From positions 1-64,000 of the forward strand of contig CANPZI010000004.1 of assembly GCA_947588995.1 (NCBI GenBank): a stretch of DNA of 64,000 nucleotides, in the 5' to 3' direction. The stretch's first letter is position 1. The number at the start of each line of letters is the position of its first letter. The notes beneath the pieces were generated by a model. The model had not been told where the DNA came from. It searched no databases and was given only the letters and a program-made list of their open reading frames with translations. The position numbers and the translations under genes are program-made. Shown here piece by piece: positions 35,950-43,761 of the stretch. The stretch comes from an uncultured Lachnospiraceae bacterium. GTDB taxonomy: Bacteria > Bacillota > Clostridia > Lachnospirales > Lachnospiraceae.

Positions 35950-36483
35950 ATGGCACAGAATCCTATTGTAACATTTACGATGGAGAACGGCGATGTGATC
36001 AAGGCGGAGCTCTACCCCGACATCGCGCCCGTGTCCGTCAACAATTTTATCAGCCTGATCAGACAGGGCTTCTACAACGGCCTGATCTTTCACAGAGTCA
36101 TCAAGGGCTTCATGATCCAGGGCGGCGATCCCGAGGGCACCGGCATGGGCGGCCCCGGCTACTCGATCCGCGGCGAATTCGCCCAGAACGGTTACCCCAA
36201 CTCCTTAAAACACACCGCCGGCGTGCTCTCCATGGCGAGAAGCATGCACCCCAACTCCGCGGGGAGCCAGTTCTTTATCATGCACAAGAACGCGCCCCAT
36301 CTGGACGGCAGCTATGCCGCTTTCGGCAAGGTGACGGAGGGAATGGAAAATGTGGACAAGATCGCGGAGACGGCGACCGACTATGAGGATCGTCCGCTCA
36401 AAGAGCAGAAAATCAAGAGCGTAACGGTAGAGACATTCGGCGCAGATTATCCGGAACCGGAGAAGATTCACGCTTCTTTTTAA
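35950..36483 (+). CDS. Cyclophilin-type peptidyl-prolyl cis-trans isomerase
   Basis: 177 residues without a signal peptide, so cytoplasmic. The cyclophilin active-site pattern is complete: FHRVIKGFMIQGGDPEGTGMGGPGYSIRGEF with the catalytic Arg, then LSMARSMHPNSAGSQFFIMHKNAPHLDGSYAAFGKV. It accelerates prolyl isomerisation. GGAGG sits 5 nt before the ATG at 35950; upstream in-frame ATGs lie in the promoter region. Monocistronic. Confidence 0.96.
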   Translation: MAQNPIVTFTMENGDVIKAELYPDIAPVSVNNFISLIRQGFYNGLIFHRVIKGFMIQGGDPEGTGMGGPGYSIRGEFAQNGYPNSLKHTAGVLSMARSMHPNSAGSQFFIMHKNAPHLDGSYAAFGKVTEGMENVDKIAETATDYEDRPLKEQKIKSVTVETFGADYPEPEKIHASF

Positions 36484-36572
36484 CATATTTTCAATTGTCT
36501 ATATTCATGATTGCGGCATGTGCATTCATAATTTGTTCATATTTAATTTAAAGAAACTTCATGTGCGAATCA

Positions 36573-36600
36573 TTGTTTAGACATTTCTCCTGCGTATACT
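36573..36600 (+). promoter_or_regulatory. Promoter of candidate small RNA
   Basis: TTGTTT, 16 nt, TATACT, about 90 nt after the cyclophilin stop codon, with no downstream open frame before the next terminators. Confidence 0.5.
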
Positions 36601-36606
36601 AGAACC

Positions 36607-36722
36607 ATAGAAACACGACAGCAGTGATGACCTACAGCCAACAGATTAGTGAAACTTTTTCATAATAAATGCCAAGTAAAGATTTTCTTTACTTGGCATC
36701 CTCCCTTTTATGGGAGTTTTTT
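36607..36722 (+). ncRNA. Candidate small RNA of about 116 nt
   Basis: The predicted transcript begins after the TATACT box. It has no ribosome binding site or credible coding frame, and ends in two strong hairpins: a perfect 14-bp stem (36669-36682 with 36686-36699, ATGCCAAGTAAAGA arm, 3-nt loop) and CTCCC/GGGAG followed by TTTTTT. It could instead be only the 3' region of the cyclophilin mRNA. I recognise no Rfam-type core in it. Confidence 0.4.
36700..36722 (+). terminator. Terminator before the symporter gene
   Basis: CTCCC-TTTTAT-GGGAG followed by TTTTTT, directly behind the perfect 14-bp hairpin at 36669-36699. It isolates the upstream transcript from the symporter promoter, which starts two bases later. 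Confidence 0.88.
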
Positions 36723-36723
36723 C

Positions 36724-36752
36724 TTGCAGAACCGACGCGGATGTGATATACT
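36724..36752 (+). promoter_or_regulatory. Promoter of the alanine/glycine symporter gene
   Basis: TTGCAG, 17 nt, TATACT. A further TATAAT at 36775-36780 lacks a good -35. The first option leaves a leader of about 100 nt containing the attenuator. Confidence 0.65.
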
Positions 36753-36795
36753 CGGTGAAGTACAAGTATACACATATAATAAGAAAATTTTCTGA

Positions 36796-36835
36796 ATGTC
36801 AGCGTGGACATACTTTCGGTGTCTGCGCTTTTTTT
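36796..36835 (+). promoter_or_regulatory. Attenuator in the symporter leader, with an ANTAR-like hexaloop
   Basis: ATGTC-AGCGTG-GACAT (36796-36811) is a hairpin with a 6-nt loop having A at position 1 and G at position 4, the pattern bound by ANTAR antiterminators. Its 3' half is also the left arm of a terminator: AGCGTGGACA pairs with TGTCTGCGCT (36820-36829), followed by seven T. The two structures exclude each other. The ribosome binding site follows 11 nt later. A matching first hexaloop hairpin is not clear. Confidence 0.6.
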
Positions 36836-36858
36836 CGGAAAAGAGGGAGGAAATGGTT

Positions 36859-38343
36859 ATGAGTGGATTAGTGGACATGATCACTAAGGTCAACGGCGCT
36901 GTCAACAGCTTCGTTTGGGGCATTCCCATGCTGATTATGCTGGTCGGCACCGGTATTCTGATGACCGTCCTGACGAAGTTTTTCCAGCTGTCCCACATCG
37001 GGCACTGGTGGAAAAACACGATCGGCGGCATCTTCAGCGACAAGCGCATCACCAAGCACACGGGCAAGGACGATAAGGCGATCTCGCAGTTCCAGTCTCT
37101 GTGTACGGCCCTCGCCGCGACCATCGGTACGGGCAATATCGTCGGCGTGGCCAGCGCGCTGATCGCAGGCGGCCCCGGCGCGATCTTCTGGATGTGGGTC
37201 GTAGCTTTCTTCGGCATGATGACGAACTACTCCGAGAACGTACTCGGCATCTACTATCGGCGCAAGAATACCAAGGGTGAGTGGTGCGGAGGCGCCATGT
37301 ACTATCTGAAAGACGGCCTTGGCTCCTACAAGGGCTGCAAGCAGATCGGCGCGGTGCTCGCGGTACTGTTCTCGATCTTCTGCCTGCTTGCCTCTTTCGG
37401 CATCGGCAACATGAGCCAGATCAACTCCATCGCGGCCAACATGCAGGCGGCTTTCTCCGTTCCCACACAGATGACGGGCGTGGTGCTGATGATCCTGGCA
37501 GCGTTAGTCATTCTGGGCGGCCTGAAGAGAATCGCTGCCGTCACGGAGAAGCTCGTTCCTTTCATGGCGATCCTGTACATCGTCGGCACACTGGTAATCT
37601 TCTTTGCCAATATCAGTCACGTCGGCGCAGTCTTCGGCGCAATCTTCAAGGGCGCGTTCGGTCTGAAAGCCGTAGGCGGCGGTATCGTCGGTTCCGGCGT
37701 CAGGATGGCGCTCACCTGGGGCATGAAGCGAGGCGTGTTCTCCAACGAGGCCGGTCTTGGTTCCTCCGTTATGGTACACTCCAACTCCAACGTCAAGGAG
37801 CCTGTCCGTCAGGGCATGTGGGGTATCTTTGAAGTGTTTGCGGACACGATGGTAGTCTGCACGCTGACGGCTTTCTCCGTACTCTCCTCCGGTCTGATCG
37901 ACCTGGAGACGGGCGCGGTGCTCAGCGACGCGGCGGACTCCGCACTGGTAGGGCAGGCTTTCGCCACGGTGTTCGGCTCTTTCGGGCCGATGTTCATCGC
38001 GGTCGCCATCCTGCTGTTCGCGTTCTCCACAGTGCTCGGCTGGAGCCACTACGGCACAAAAGCGTGGGAGTACCTCTTCGGCACGGCCTCCACGATCGCG
38101 TACCGCATCGTGTTCATCATCATCATCTTCATAGGCGCGACCATGAAACTGAGCCTGGCGTGGGATCTCTCCGATACGTTTAACGGCCTGATGGCGATGC
38201 CGAACCTGATCGGCGTCCTGTGCCTGTCGCCGCTGGTCATGAAGATCACGAAAAACTACGTGGACCGCATCATCCGCAGGAAGACGGACGTAGAACCGAT
38301 GCTCTCCGTGTTCCCGGACATCAATGAGGAGCACGCGGAGTAG
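36859..38343 (+). CDS. Sodium:alanine/glycine symporter (AGCS family)
   Basis: 494 residues with about ten membrane helices. Family signatures are visible: FQSLCTALAATIGTGNIVGVASAL (helix 2, sodium and substrate site), GPGAIFWMWVVAFFGM, GMKRGVFSNEAGLGSSVMVHS, and AFSTVLGWSHYGTKAWEYLFG. It imports small amino acids with sodium. The ATG at 36859 has GGGAGG at 8 nt; earlier in-frame starts fall in the attenuator. The leader structure implies control by read-through, in line with glnN and amt in the same window. Confidence 0.95.
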   Translation: MSGLVDMITKVNGAVNSFVWGIPMLIMLVGTGILMTVLTKFFQLSHIGHWWKNTIGGIFSDKRITKHTGKDDKAISQFQSLCTALAATIGTGNIVGVASALIAGGPGAIFWMWVVAFFGMMTNYSENVLGIYYRRKNTKGEWCGGAMYYLKDGLGSYKGCKQIGAVLAVLFSIFCLLASFGIGNMSQINSIAANMQAAFSVPTQMTGVVLMILAALVILGGLKRIAAVTEKLVPFMAILYIVGTLVIFFANISHVGAVFGAIFKGAFGLKAVGGGIVGSGVRMALTWGMKRGVFSNEAGLGSSVMVHSNSNVKEPVRQGMWGIFEVFADTMVVCTLTAFSVLSSGLIDLETGAVLSDAADSALVGQAFATVFGSFGPMFIAVAILLFAFSTVLGWSHYGTKAWEYLFGTASTIAYRIVFIIIIFIGATMKLSLAWDLSDTFNGLMAMPNLIGVLCLSPLVMKITKNYVDRIIRRKTDVEPMLSVFPDINEEHAE

Positions 38344-38434
38344 GCGTACTGCGGCACGAGGCACGTTTTGGCCACACTTACATACAGACAGATGACACTG
38401 TAAAAAAATAACATAACTGACAATACAATACGGC

Positions 38435-38463
38435 TGGCAGAAAAGGCCGCGGCATAGTAGAAT
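38435..38463 (+). promoter_or_regulatory. Possible promoter of the alpha/beta hydrolase gene
   Basis: TGGCAG, 17 nt, TAGAAT, 26 nt before the start codon. Confidence 0.45.
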
Positions 38464-38489
38464 AAAGACGGGGTTTCTCTACAAAGGAA

Positions 38490-39617
38490 ATGAGGAAAGT
38501 GAAGCGAAAACACAGAGTCTTTAGGATATTGGCTGCCGCAGTCCTACTGTCGGCCGTATTGTATGTCATTCTGGTAAACGTTCTTGTGAGCGCGGCGCTC
38601 GTTCCCGCTTTTATGCGCAGGCTGGACGCTTTCCAGCGGATCACGGAGGAGAGCTACGCCGCGCAGGTACAGACGTCGGACATTCAGGTCAATCACCAGC
38701 TGGCATTAAACGAGACCGAAGAATGGCTGGAAACCGTGCGGATGCAGAAGATTTCCGTCACGACCGGCGACGGCTACACCTTGATCGCCGCGGAATTTTT
38801 CCCGCCGGAGACGACTGCGGACATGCAGACCGGCACGGAGACGGCACAATACGGCTCAGCCGCGTCTCCGGTGATCTCCAAAACGACCGCGGCCGCACAG
38901 ACCGGCGCCGATTCCGACGGCCACCGATGGGCCCTCATCCTGCACGGCTACACCGGCTGGAAAGAGGAAATGTATCCGTTTGCCTGCCGCTATCAGAGAC
39001 AGGGATATCATGTGATCGTTCCCGACCTGCGCTGTCAGGGTGAGAGTGAGGGAGATTTTATCGGCATGGGCTGGACAGACCATTTCGACTGCCGCCTATG
39101 GATCGCGTACATACTGCGCCAGGACCCGGACGCTGTCATCGTCATCCACGGACAGTCGATGGGAGCCGCCACGGCGCTTATGATGGCCGGCGAAGCAGAT
39201 GCGTCCGCACATATCGCCGCCGTCGTCTCGGACAGCGCCTACACGGATGCCTATGCCATGTTTGGCGATAAAATCAAAGACTGGTTTCACCTGCCCGCCT
39301 TTCCGCTGGTAGATTCCGCGCGTCTCGCGCTGCTTGCCCGCGGAGGCTACGACCTGCTGGACGCCTCTGCCATCGACGCCGTCGCAAAGAGCAAGGTTCC
39401 CACCCTCTTCATCCACGGCGCAGCCGACGTCATGATTCCGTCCCGTATGTCCGAAGAGTTGTATGCCGCCGCCTCCTGCCCGAAAGAACTGCTCATCATA
39501 GACGGCGCGGGACACGGGCAGCCGCAGGACAAAGACCCTGAGGCCTACTACGGGACCATAGAGGCATTTCTCGCAAAATACGCCGGCTCCCCTCGCGATA
39601 ACAGGGCGGAATTGTGA
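38490..39617 (+). CDS. Membrane-anchored alpha/beta hydrolase
   Basis: 375 residues: a basic start, one membrane helix at about 12-38, then an extracytoplasmic alpha/beta hydrolase. Motifs are the oxyanion-region ALILHGYTGWKEEM, VIVPDLRCQGESEG, nucleophile elbow HGQSMGAAT, the acid in FIHGAADVMIPSRM, and the catalytic His in GAGHGQPQ near the end. A low-complexity Thr/Ala insert of about 35 residues (near 110-145) separates the first strand from the core. The family includes esterases and peptidases; the substrate is unknown. The ribosome binding site AAAGGAA is close to the ATG. Confidence 0.9.
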   Translation: MRKVKRKHRVFRILAAAVLLSAVLYVILVNVLVSAALVPAFMRRLDAFQRITEESYAAQVQTSDIQVNHQLALNETEEWLETVRMQKISVTTGDGYTLIAAEFFPPETTADMQTGTETAQYGSAASPVISKTTAAAQTGADSDGHRWALILHGYTGWKEEMYPFACRYQRQGYHVIVPDLRCQGESEGDFIGMGWTDHFDCRLWIAYILRQDPDAVIVIHGQSMGAATALMMAGEADASAHIAAVVSDSAYTDAYAMFGDKIKDWFHLPAFPLVDSARLALLARGGYDLLDASAIDAVAKSKVPTLFIHGAADVMIPSRMSEELYAAASCPKELLIIDGAGHGQPQDKDPEAYYGTIEAFLAKYAGSPRDNRAEL

Positions 39618-39664
39618 CACGGCTGAGAAAAAAATAAATTTTCATCCCCACTGTATTCCCAATA

Positions 39665-39673
39665 TGCTATAAT
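39665..39673 (+). promoter_or_regulatory. Extended -10 promoter of the hemerythrin gene
   Basis: TGC-TATAAT, an ideal extended -10 element without a clear -35, 44 nt before the start codon. Confidence 0.6.
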
Positions 39674-39717
39674 AAGAGACAAGAGTTTCGCAAAAACAGC
39701 GACAGGAGGGCTGAAAC

Positions 39718-40539
39718 ATGTTTCTGTTTACGGAAGATTGTCTTGTCGGCATCGAGGAAATTGACAATGAACACAGACATCTGTTTGACCTGCTGAACCA
39801 GGGTCTGTATCTTCTGCAAAATCAATATGTGGGCGATCAGTATTACGCCATCAAGGAACTGCTCGCAGAGCTGGAGGCGTACGCGGACCGGCATTTTGCC
39901 TACGAGGAAGCCTATATGCAGCAGATCCGGGATCCGGAGCTGATCTTACAGCGCCCGCAGCACATGATGTTTCGGGAAAGAATACTGGAATTCACCGTAA
40001 AGAATATCGACGACTTTGCGTCCCAGATAGAAGCGATAGAAGAACTGATCAATTTTCTGGCCAAGTGGCTCTATCAGCATATTATCGGAAGCGACAGCAT
40101 GATCGGCAAGCTGCCGCCCTTGGAAGAGTGGATGCTGCGGGAAAATCCCTGCGAGTTTGTGCCGGAATATGAAACAGGGATCGATATTATCGACAAAGAA
40201 CACCGGATTTTATTTGAGATTGCGGAACGGACCAACAATCTGGTGCGCTCCTATGCCCCGGGAGACGGATATGAGAAAATTTCCGCGATACTGACAGAGT
40301 TAAAAGATTACACCAAGCTTCATTTTGCGGACGAGGAAGAATATATGCAGAGCATCCGTTACGAGGGATATGAAGCGCAGAAACGGGCCCACGAGGCCTT
40401 TATCGCCCGCCTGAATGAAATCGACATCGAAGACATCAACGGCGATCCCAAAGAGTATCTGGAAAGTCTGGTAGAATTTCTGCTCGGCTGGCTGGTCAAC
40501 CACATTCTCCGCGCGGACAAACAAATCCCCGCAAAGTAA
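39718..40539 (+). CDS. Tandem hemerythrin-domain protein
   Basis: 273 residues made of two bacteriohemerythrin modules. Module 1 (about 1-135) shows IDNEHRHLF, HFAYEEAYM, QRPQHMMF and WLYQHIIGSD. Module 2 (about 145-270) shows IDKEHRILF, HFADEEEYM, KRAHEAF and WLVNHILRAD. Each module retains the His/Glu/Asp ligands of a di-iron site that binds oxygen reversibly. In anaerobes such proteins probably sense or buffer oxygen. No signal domain is attached. GACAGGAGGG supports the start, and the gene is monocistronic. Confidence 0.94.
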   Translation: MFLFTEDCLVGIEEIDNEHRHLFDLLNQGLYLLQNQYVGDQYYAIKELLAELEAYADRHFAYEEAYMQQIRDPELILQRPQHMMFRERILEFTVKNIDDFASQIEAIEELINFLAKWLYQHIIGSDSMIGKLPPLEEWMLRENPCEFVPEYETGIDIIDKEHRILFEIAERTNNLVRSYAPGDGYEKISAILTELKDYTKLHFADEEEYMQSIRYEGYEAQKRAHEAFIARLNEIDIEDINGDPKEYLESLVEFLLGWLVNHILRADKQIPAK

Positions 40540-40562
40540 TCGAAAACCTCCTTTTATCCTCA

Positions 40563-40595
40563 ATGCGCCGCATCACAGACAATGATGCGGCGCAT
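40563..40595. terminator. Hairpin between convergent hemerythrin and phosphatase genes
   Basis: A perfect 13-bp inverted repeat ATGCGCCGCATCA/TGATGCGGCGCAT with a 7-nt loop lies 23 nt after the hemerythrin stop and 7 nt from the phosphatase stop. It lacks a T-run on either side, so termination would be non-classical. Confidence 0.5.
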
Positions 40596-40602
40596 ACAGA
40601 TT

Positions 40603-41220
40603 TCATATCTCAACAGCCTGAAAGAACGGCTCCGCCTCGGTGTACTGCGCCGCCTCCACTTTTCCGTCCCGATAAGTGAGCAGATGGATATTGCCCTGCT
40701 TCAGGGTGATCTGGTCGCCCCAGTAGACGATACGGCCGTCCGTGGCGGCGGACATGATCGCAAAGAGGATCGCGCCGTGGCAGACGGCCAGCACATTCTC
40801 CTTATCGCGGTATGTCTCCACCATCCGGTCGAACGCTCTGCGTCCTCTCGCCAGCACCTCCTCCAACGTCTCCATCCCCGGATAGAGATGGCCAAACGGC
40901 GTATTCTGATATCTGGCCTGCCGCTCCGCCTCCGTCAAGCCCTCTCCCTCACCAAAACAGCGCTCGATCAGCAGCGGCTCCGTCACGATATCCTCCCGCC
41001 GATAACCCAGCCTGTCCGCGATGATCTGCGCGCTCTCCTGGGCCCGCGATAACGGGCTCGCCAGAATCACCTCGATGTCCGCCGTCAGACCGGCGAAGAC
41101 ATCCGCCACCCGTCTGATCTGCTCTCTCCCCGTATCGTTCATTCTGACATCCGTGCGTCCCTGTATTCGTCTCTCACGGTTCCAGTCCGTCTCTCCGTGA
41201 CGAAGTAAATATATGTTCAT
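40603..41220 (-). CDS. Histidine phosphatase family protein (phosphoglycerate mutase-like)
   Basis: 205 residues with the phosphohistidine motif LLRHGETDWNRERRIQGRTD at residues 5-24, the conserved ASPLSRAQESAQI arginine segment, the acid in ERCFGEGEG, and the second histidine in VCHGAIL. It removes phosphate from small metabolites or sugar phosphates; cobalamin phosphatase and general phosphatase roles are both possible. The ATG at 41220 has AGAGGA at 7 nt. Confidence 0.92.
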   Translation of the reverse strand: MNIYLLRHGETDWNRERRIQGRTDVRMNDTGREQIRRVADVFAGLTADIEVILASPLSRAQESAQIIADRLGYRREDIVTEPLLIERCFGEGEGLTEAERQARYQNTPFGHLYPGMETLEEVLARGRRAFDRMVETYRDKENVLAVCHGAILFAIMSAATDGRIVYWGDQITLKQGNIHLLTYRDGKVEAAQYTEAEPFFQAVEI

Positions 41221-41290
41221 TCGGCGATCCTCTGTTTCGCATTTTATCCGTTTCTTCATGCCACATGCCGGGCAGCCGCTTTCCCTGCGG

Positions 41291-41322
41291 AAAAACGAAC
41301 CCCCTCCGGTCGGAAGGGGTTC
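41291..41322 (-). terminator. Terminator of fba
   Basis: GAACCCCTTCCG/GGAGGGGGTTC-type hairpin followed on the minus strand by GTTTTT, 19 nt after the fba stop. Confidence 0.9.
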
Positions 41323-41340
41323 TCATTATCTCTGTCTGCT

Positions 41341-42309
41341 TTACGCTTTGCCGTCGGAACCAAGCACATTCTTGATCTTGTGGGCAACCATATCCTTGAC
41401 GGCCTGACGAGCCGGCTTGAGATACTGGCGGGGATCGAAGTGATCCGGATGCTCCGCGAAGTACTTGCGGATATTGCCGGTCATGGCAAGACGGATATCG
41501 GAGTCGATGTTGATCTTACATACAGCCAGCTCCGCAGCCTTGCGCAGCTGCTCCTCCGGAATACCTACCGCGTCGGGCATGTTGCCGCCGTACTGGTTTA
41601 CCATCTTGACGAACTCCTGCGGAACGGAAGAGGACCCGTGCAGGACGATCGGGAAACCGGGGAGACGCTTGATGCACTCCTCCAGCACGTCGAAGCGAAG
41701 CGGCGGCGGAACGAGAACGCCGTCCGCATTTCTCGTGCACTGTGCTGCCGTGAACTTGTATGCGCCGTGGGAAGTACCGATCGCGATCGCCAGGGAGTCG
41801 CAGCCCGTTCTGGAGACGAACTCTTCCACTTCCTCGGGACGGGTGTACATTTCCTTGCCGGCCTCTACCTTTACTTCATCCTCCACGCCTGCCAGCGTGC
41901 CGAGCTCAGCCTCAACCACTACGCCGTTTGCGTGCGCGTACTCTACCACCTGCTTGGTCAGCGCGATGTTGTCCTCGAAAGACTTGGAGGAAGCGTCGAT
42001 CATGACAGAGGTGAAACCGCCGTCGATGCAGGATTTGCACAGTTCAAACGTATCGCCGTGATCCAGATGAAGCGCGATCGGGATCTGCGGATTCTCCTCC
42101 ACCGCTGCCTCCACCAGTTTTACCAGATAAGTATGGTTCGCATAGGCGCGCGCGCCCTTGGAAACCTGCAGGATAACGGGGCTGTTCAGCTCGCCGGCCG
42201 CCTCCGTGATACCCTGAACGATCTCCATGTTGTTCACGTTGAATGCACCGACAGCGTAACCGCCGTTGTATGCCTTCTTGAACATTTCGGTTGTTGTTAC
42301 TAATGGCAT
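41341..42309 (-). CDS. fba: Fructose-bisphosphate aldolase, class II
   Basis: 322-residue zinc aldolase that splits fructose 1,6-bisphosphate in glycolysis. The zinc ligand and catalytic region HLDHGDTFELCKSCIDGGFTSVMIDAS is near 82-110, EAELGTLAGVED near 135, the Gly-His segment GTSHGAYKF near 180, and VLHGSSSVP near 210, in place of the more usual HGGSG. The start MPLVTTTEMFKKAYNGGYAVGAFNVNN is standard and has AAAGGTGG before it. Single gene with its own strong promoter and terminator, as expected for a highly expressed enzyme. Confidence 0.97.
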   Translation of the reverse strand: MPLVTTTEMFKKAYNGGYAVGAFNVNNMEIVQGITEAAGELNSPVILQVSKGARAYANHTYLVKLVEAAVEENPQIPIALHLDHGDTFELCKSCIDGGFTSVMIDASSKSFEDNIALTKQVVEYAHANGVVVEAELGTLAGVEDEVKVEAGKEMYTRPEEVEEFVSRTGCDSLAIAIGTSHGAYKFTAAQCTRNADGVLVPPPLRFDVLEECIKRLPGFPIVLHGSSSVPQEFVKMVNQYGGNMPDAVGIPEEQLRKAAELAVCKINIDSDIRLAMTGNIRKYFAEHPDHFDPRQYLKPARQAVKDMVAHKIKNVLGSDGKA

Positions 42310-42386
42310 TGTTCTTACCACCTTTCTTATAATTTTAATTATGTCTAAGTCGTGCCGAATCCGCACGGCTTATTGCCTTCCTGAAC

Positions 42387-42415
42387 ATTATACCTCAAAG
42401 CATGACCCGACGCAA
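42387..42415 (-). promoter_or_regulatory. Promoter of fba
   Basis: TTGCGT, 17 nt, TATAAT on the minus strand, about 78 nt upstream of the start codon. Confidence 0.8.
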
Positions 42416-42441
42416 ACATAATCTGCAAAGACATTCACGGT

Positions 42442-43347
42442 TTATGTGACGGCTCCTCCGTCAGGTATCCTGATCCGCAGCACTCTCTGCCTGTTCTCGA
42501 CCACCGCCCTGGTATGTTCCCCGCCGAACTCCCCGTCTAACGTCCAGGAAAGCGGCGCCTCGCTCTCCACGATAAGCCGCGGCGTCTTGAACGTGTAAAT
42601 ATGCTCCGACTTCACGCGCTTATCCACCAGCGCCCTGATAATATTGTTCAGATCGAGCGGGTTATTCGGCTTGCGCACCAGCATGACTTCAAAGAGCCCG
42701 TCATCCAGCAGCACATCCCTGCCCGTGATACCGCGGAATCCGCCGACGGAATAGGAATTGGTGATCATCCCATACAGAAACTCCCCCTCGATCACCTCAT
42801 CGTCGTGCGTAATCTTAAGGGCATAAGAGCGCACGGCCGGCAGTCTCTTTACGCCTTCCAGCAGATAGGCCGCATGGCCGAGTACATTTTTGATATCCTG
42901 ATTCGTCTCATAAGACACATCCGTAAACAGCCCGAAAGCCGCCACATAGATAAAGCTGTCGTGGTTGAAAGAGCCGATGTCGCAGGCGAAATCCCTGCCG
43001 TTCACGACCACATCCGCCGCCGTGATCATACTCTTCGGAATACCCAGACTGTTGGCGAAATCATTGGTGCTGCCGGCGGGAACATAACCGATGGGGACTA
43101 TTTCGTCACACTGCATCATGCCGTTCACCACTTCGTCCAGCGTGCCGTCTCCGCCGCTGCACACGACGATATCATAACCGGTATGTCTCTCCTTGACCGC
43201 CCTGACGGCGTCCCCCGCCGCCTGCGTCGGGTAGACGGTCACTTCGTAGTCCGCTTTCACAAAAATATCTATGATGTCGAGCAGATTACTCCTGATCTGC
43301 GCTTTGCCCGCCCTCGGATTATAGATAAAAAGCATCTTCTGACTCAT
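42442..43347 (-). CDS. Diacylglycerol kinase-like lipid kinase (YegS/BmrU family)
   Basis: 301 residues with the DAGK catalytic pattern: LFIYNPRAGKAQ at the start, VVCSGGDGTLDEVVNGMM near 60-78 (nucleotide-binding GGDGT), and GYVPAGSTNDFANSLGIP. The C-terminal beta domain ends with a DGEFGGEH patch. It phosphorylates diacylglycerol or a related lipid at the membrane surface, probably in phospholipid turnover linked to lipoteichoic acid synthesis (inferred). Not clearly co-transcribed with neighbours. Confidence 0.93.
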   Translation of the reverse strand: MSQKMLFIYNPRAGKAQIRSNLLDIIDIFVKADYEVTVYPTQAAGDAVRAVKERHTGYDIVVCSGGDGTLDEVVNGMMQCDEIVPIGYVPAGSTNDFANSLGIPKSMITAADVVVNGRDFACDIGSFNHDSFIYVAAFGLFTDVSYETNQDIKNVLGHAAYLLEGVKRLPAVRSYALKITHDDEVIEGEFLYGMITNSYSVGGFRGITGRDVLLDDGLFEVMLVRKPNNPLDLNNIIRALVDKRVKSEHIYTFKTPRLIVESEAPLSWTLDGEFGGEHTRAVVENRQRVLRIRIPDGGAVT

Positions 43348-43413
43348 ATCCGCCGCTGCCTCCGTACGTCTCCTATTTTAGCACCGCATCGCCATACAGA
43401 CAATACGAAAAGA

Positions 43414-43444
43414 TAAAAACAGAGCATACCGCGCTGCGATATGC
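43414..43444 (-). terminator. Terminator after the crh-like gene
   Basis: GCATATCGC-AGC-GCGGTATGC hairpin followed on the minus strand by TCTGTTTTT. It closes the uvrC-to-crh gene run. Confidence 0.82.
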
Positions 43445-43491
43445 CCCTGTATTCTGCCTTATCAAAATGCCGTCCGCGAAAAACATTCCGC

Positions 43492-43746
43492 CTACTTGCC
43501 GCTCAGGAATTTCTCAATTCCTTCAATGGCTGCTTCCTCGTCCCTGCCGTCCGCGATGACATTGATCTTCTCACCGCTTGCCAGCCCCAGACTCATCATG
43601 CCCATGATGCTCTTGGCATTTACCTTTCTGTCGTCCGCATTGATGTACACGGAACTGTCAAACTGGCTTGCCACCTGCACCAGCATCGCTACCGGTCTCG
43701 CCTCCAGACCCGTCTCCAGCCTAATCCGGATCTCCTTTTGAATCAT
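43492..43746 (-). CDS. crh: HPr-like regulator with Glu15 (Crh-type)
   Basis: 84 residues aligning end to end with HPr. Position 15 is Glu (TGLEARPVA) where HPr has the phospho-accepting His; Bacillus Crh has Gln there. Ser46 and its loop (NAKSIMGMMSL) are intact, so HprK can still phosphorylate it. Such proteins cannot carry PTS phosphate and act with CcpA in carbon catabolite repression. Position directly after whiA is exactly that of Bacillus crh, and hprK lies five genes upstream in the same run. Some annotation pipelines would call it simply HPr. Confidence 0.93.
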   Translation of the reverse strand: MIQKEIRIRLETGLEARPVAMLVQVASQFDSSVYINADDRKVNAKSIMGMMSLGLASGEKINVIADGRDEEAAIEGIEKFLSGK

Positions 43747-43761
43747 AATATTCTCCTCCTT

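Noticed and set aside
36484..36858. Glycine riboswitch ahead of the alanine/glycine symporter
   Set aside because: The conserved glycine aptamer core is not visible; the structures seen are a terminator, a promoter and an attenuator with a hexaloop hairpin.
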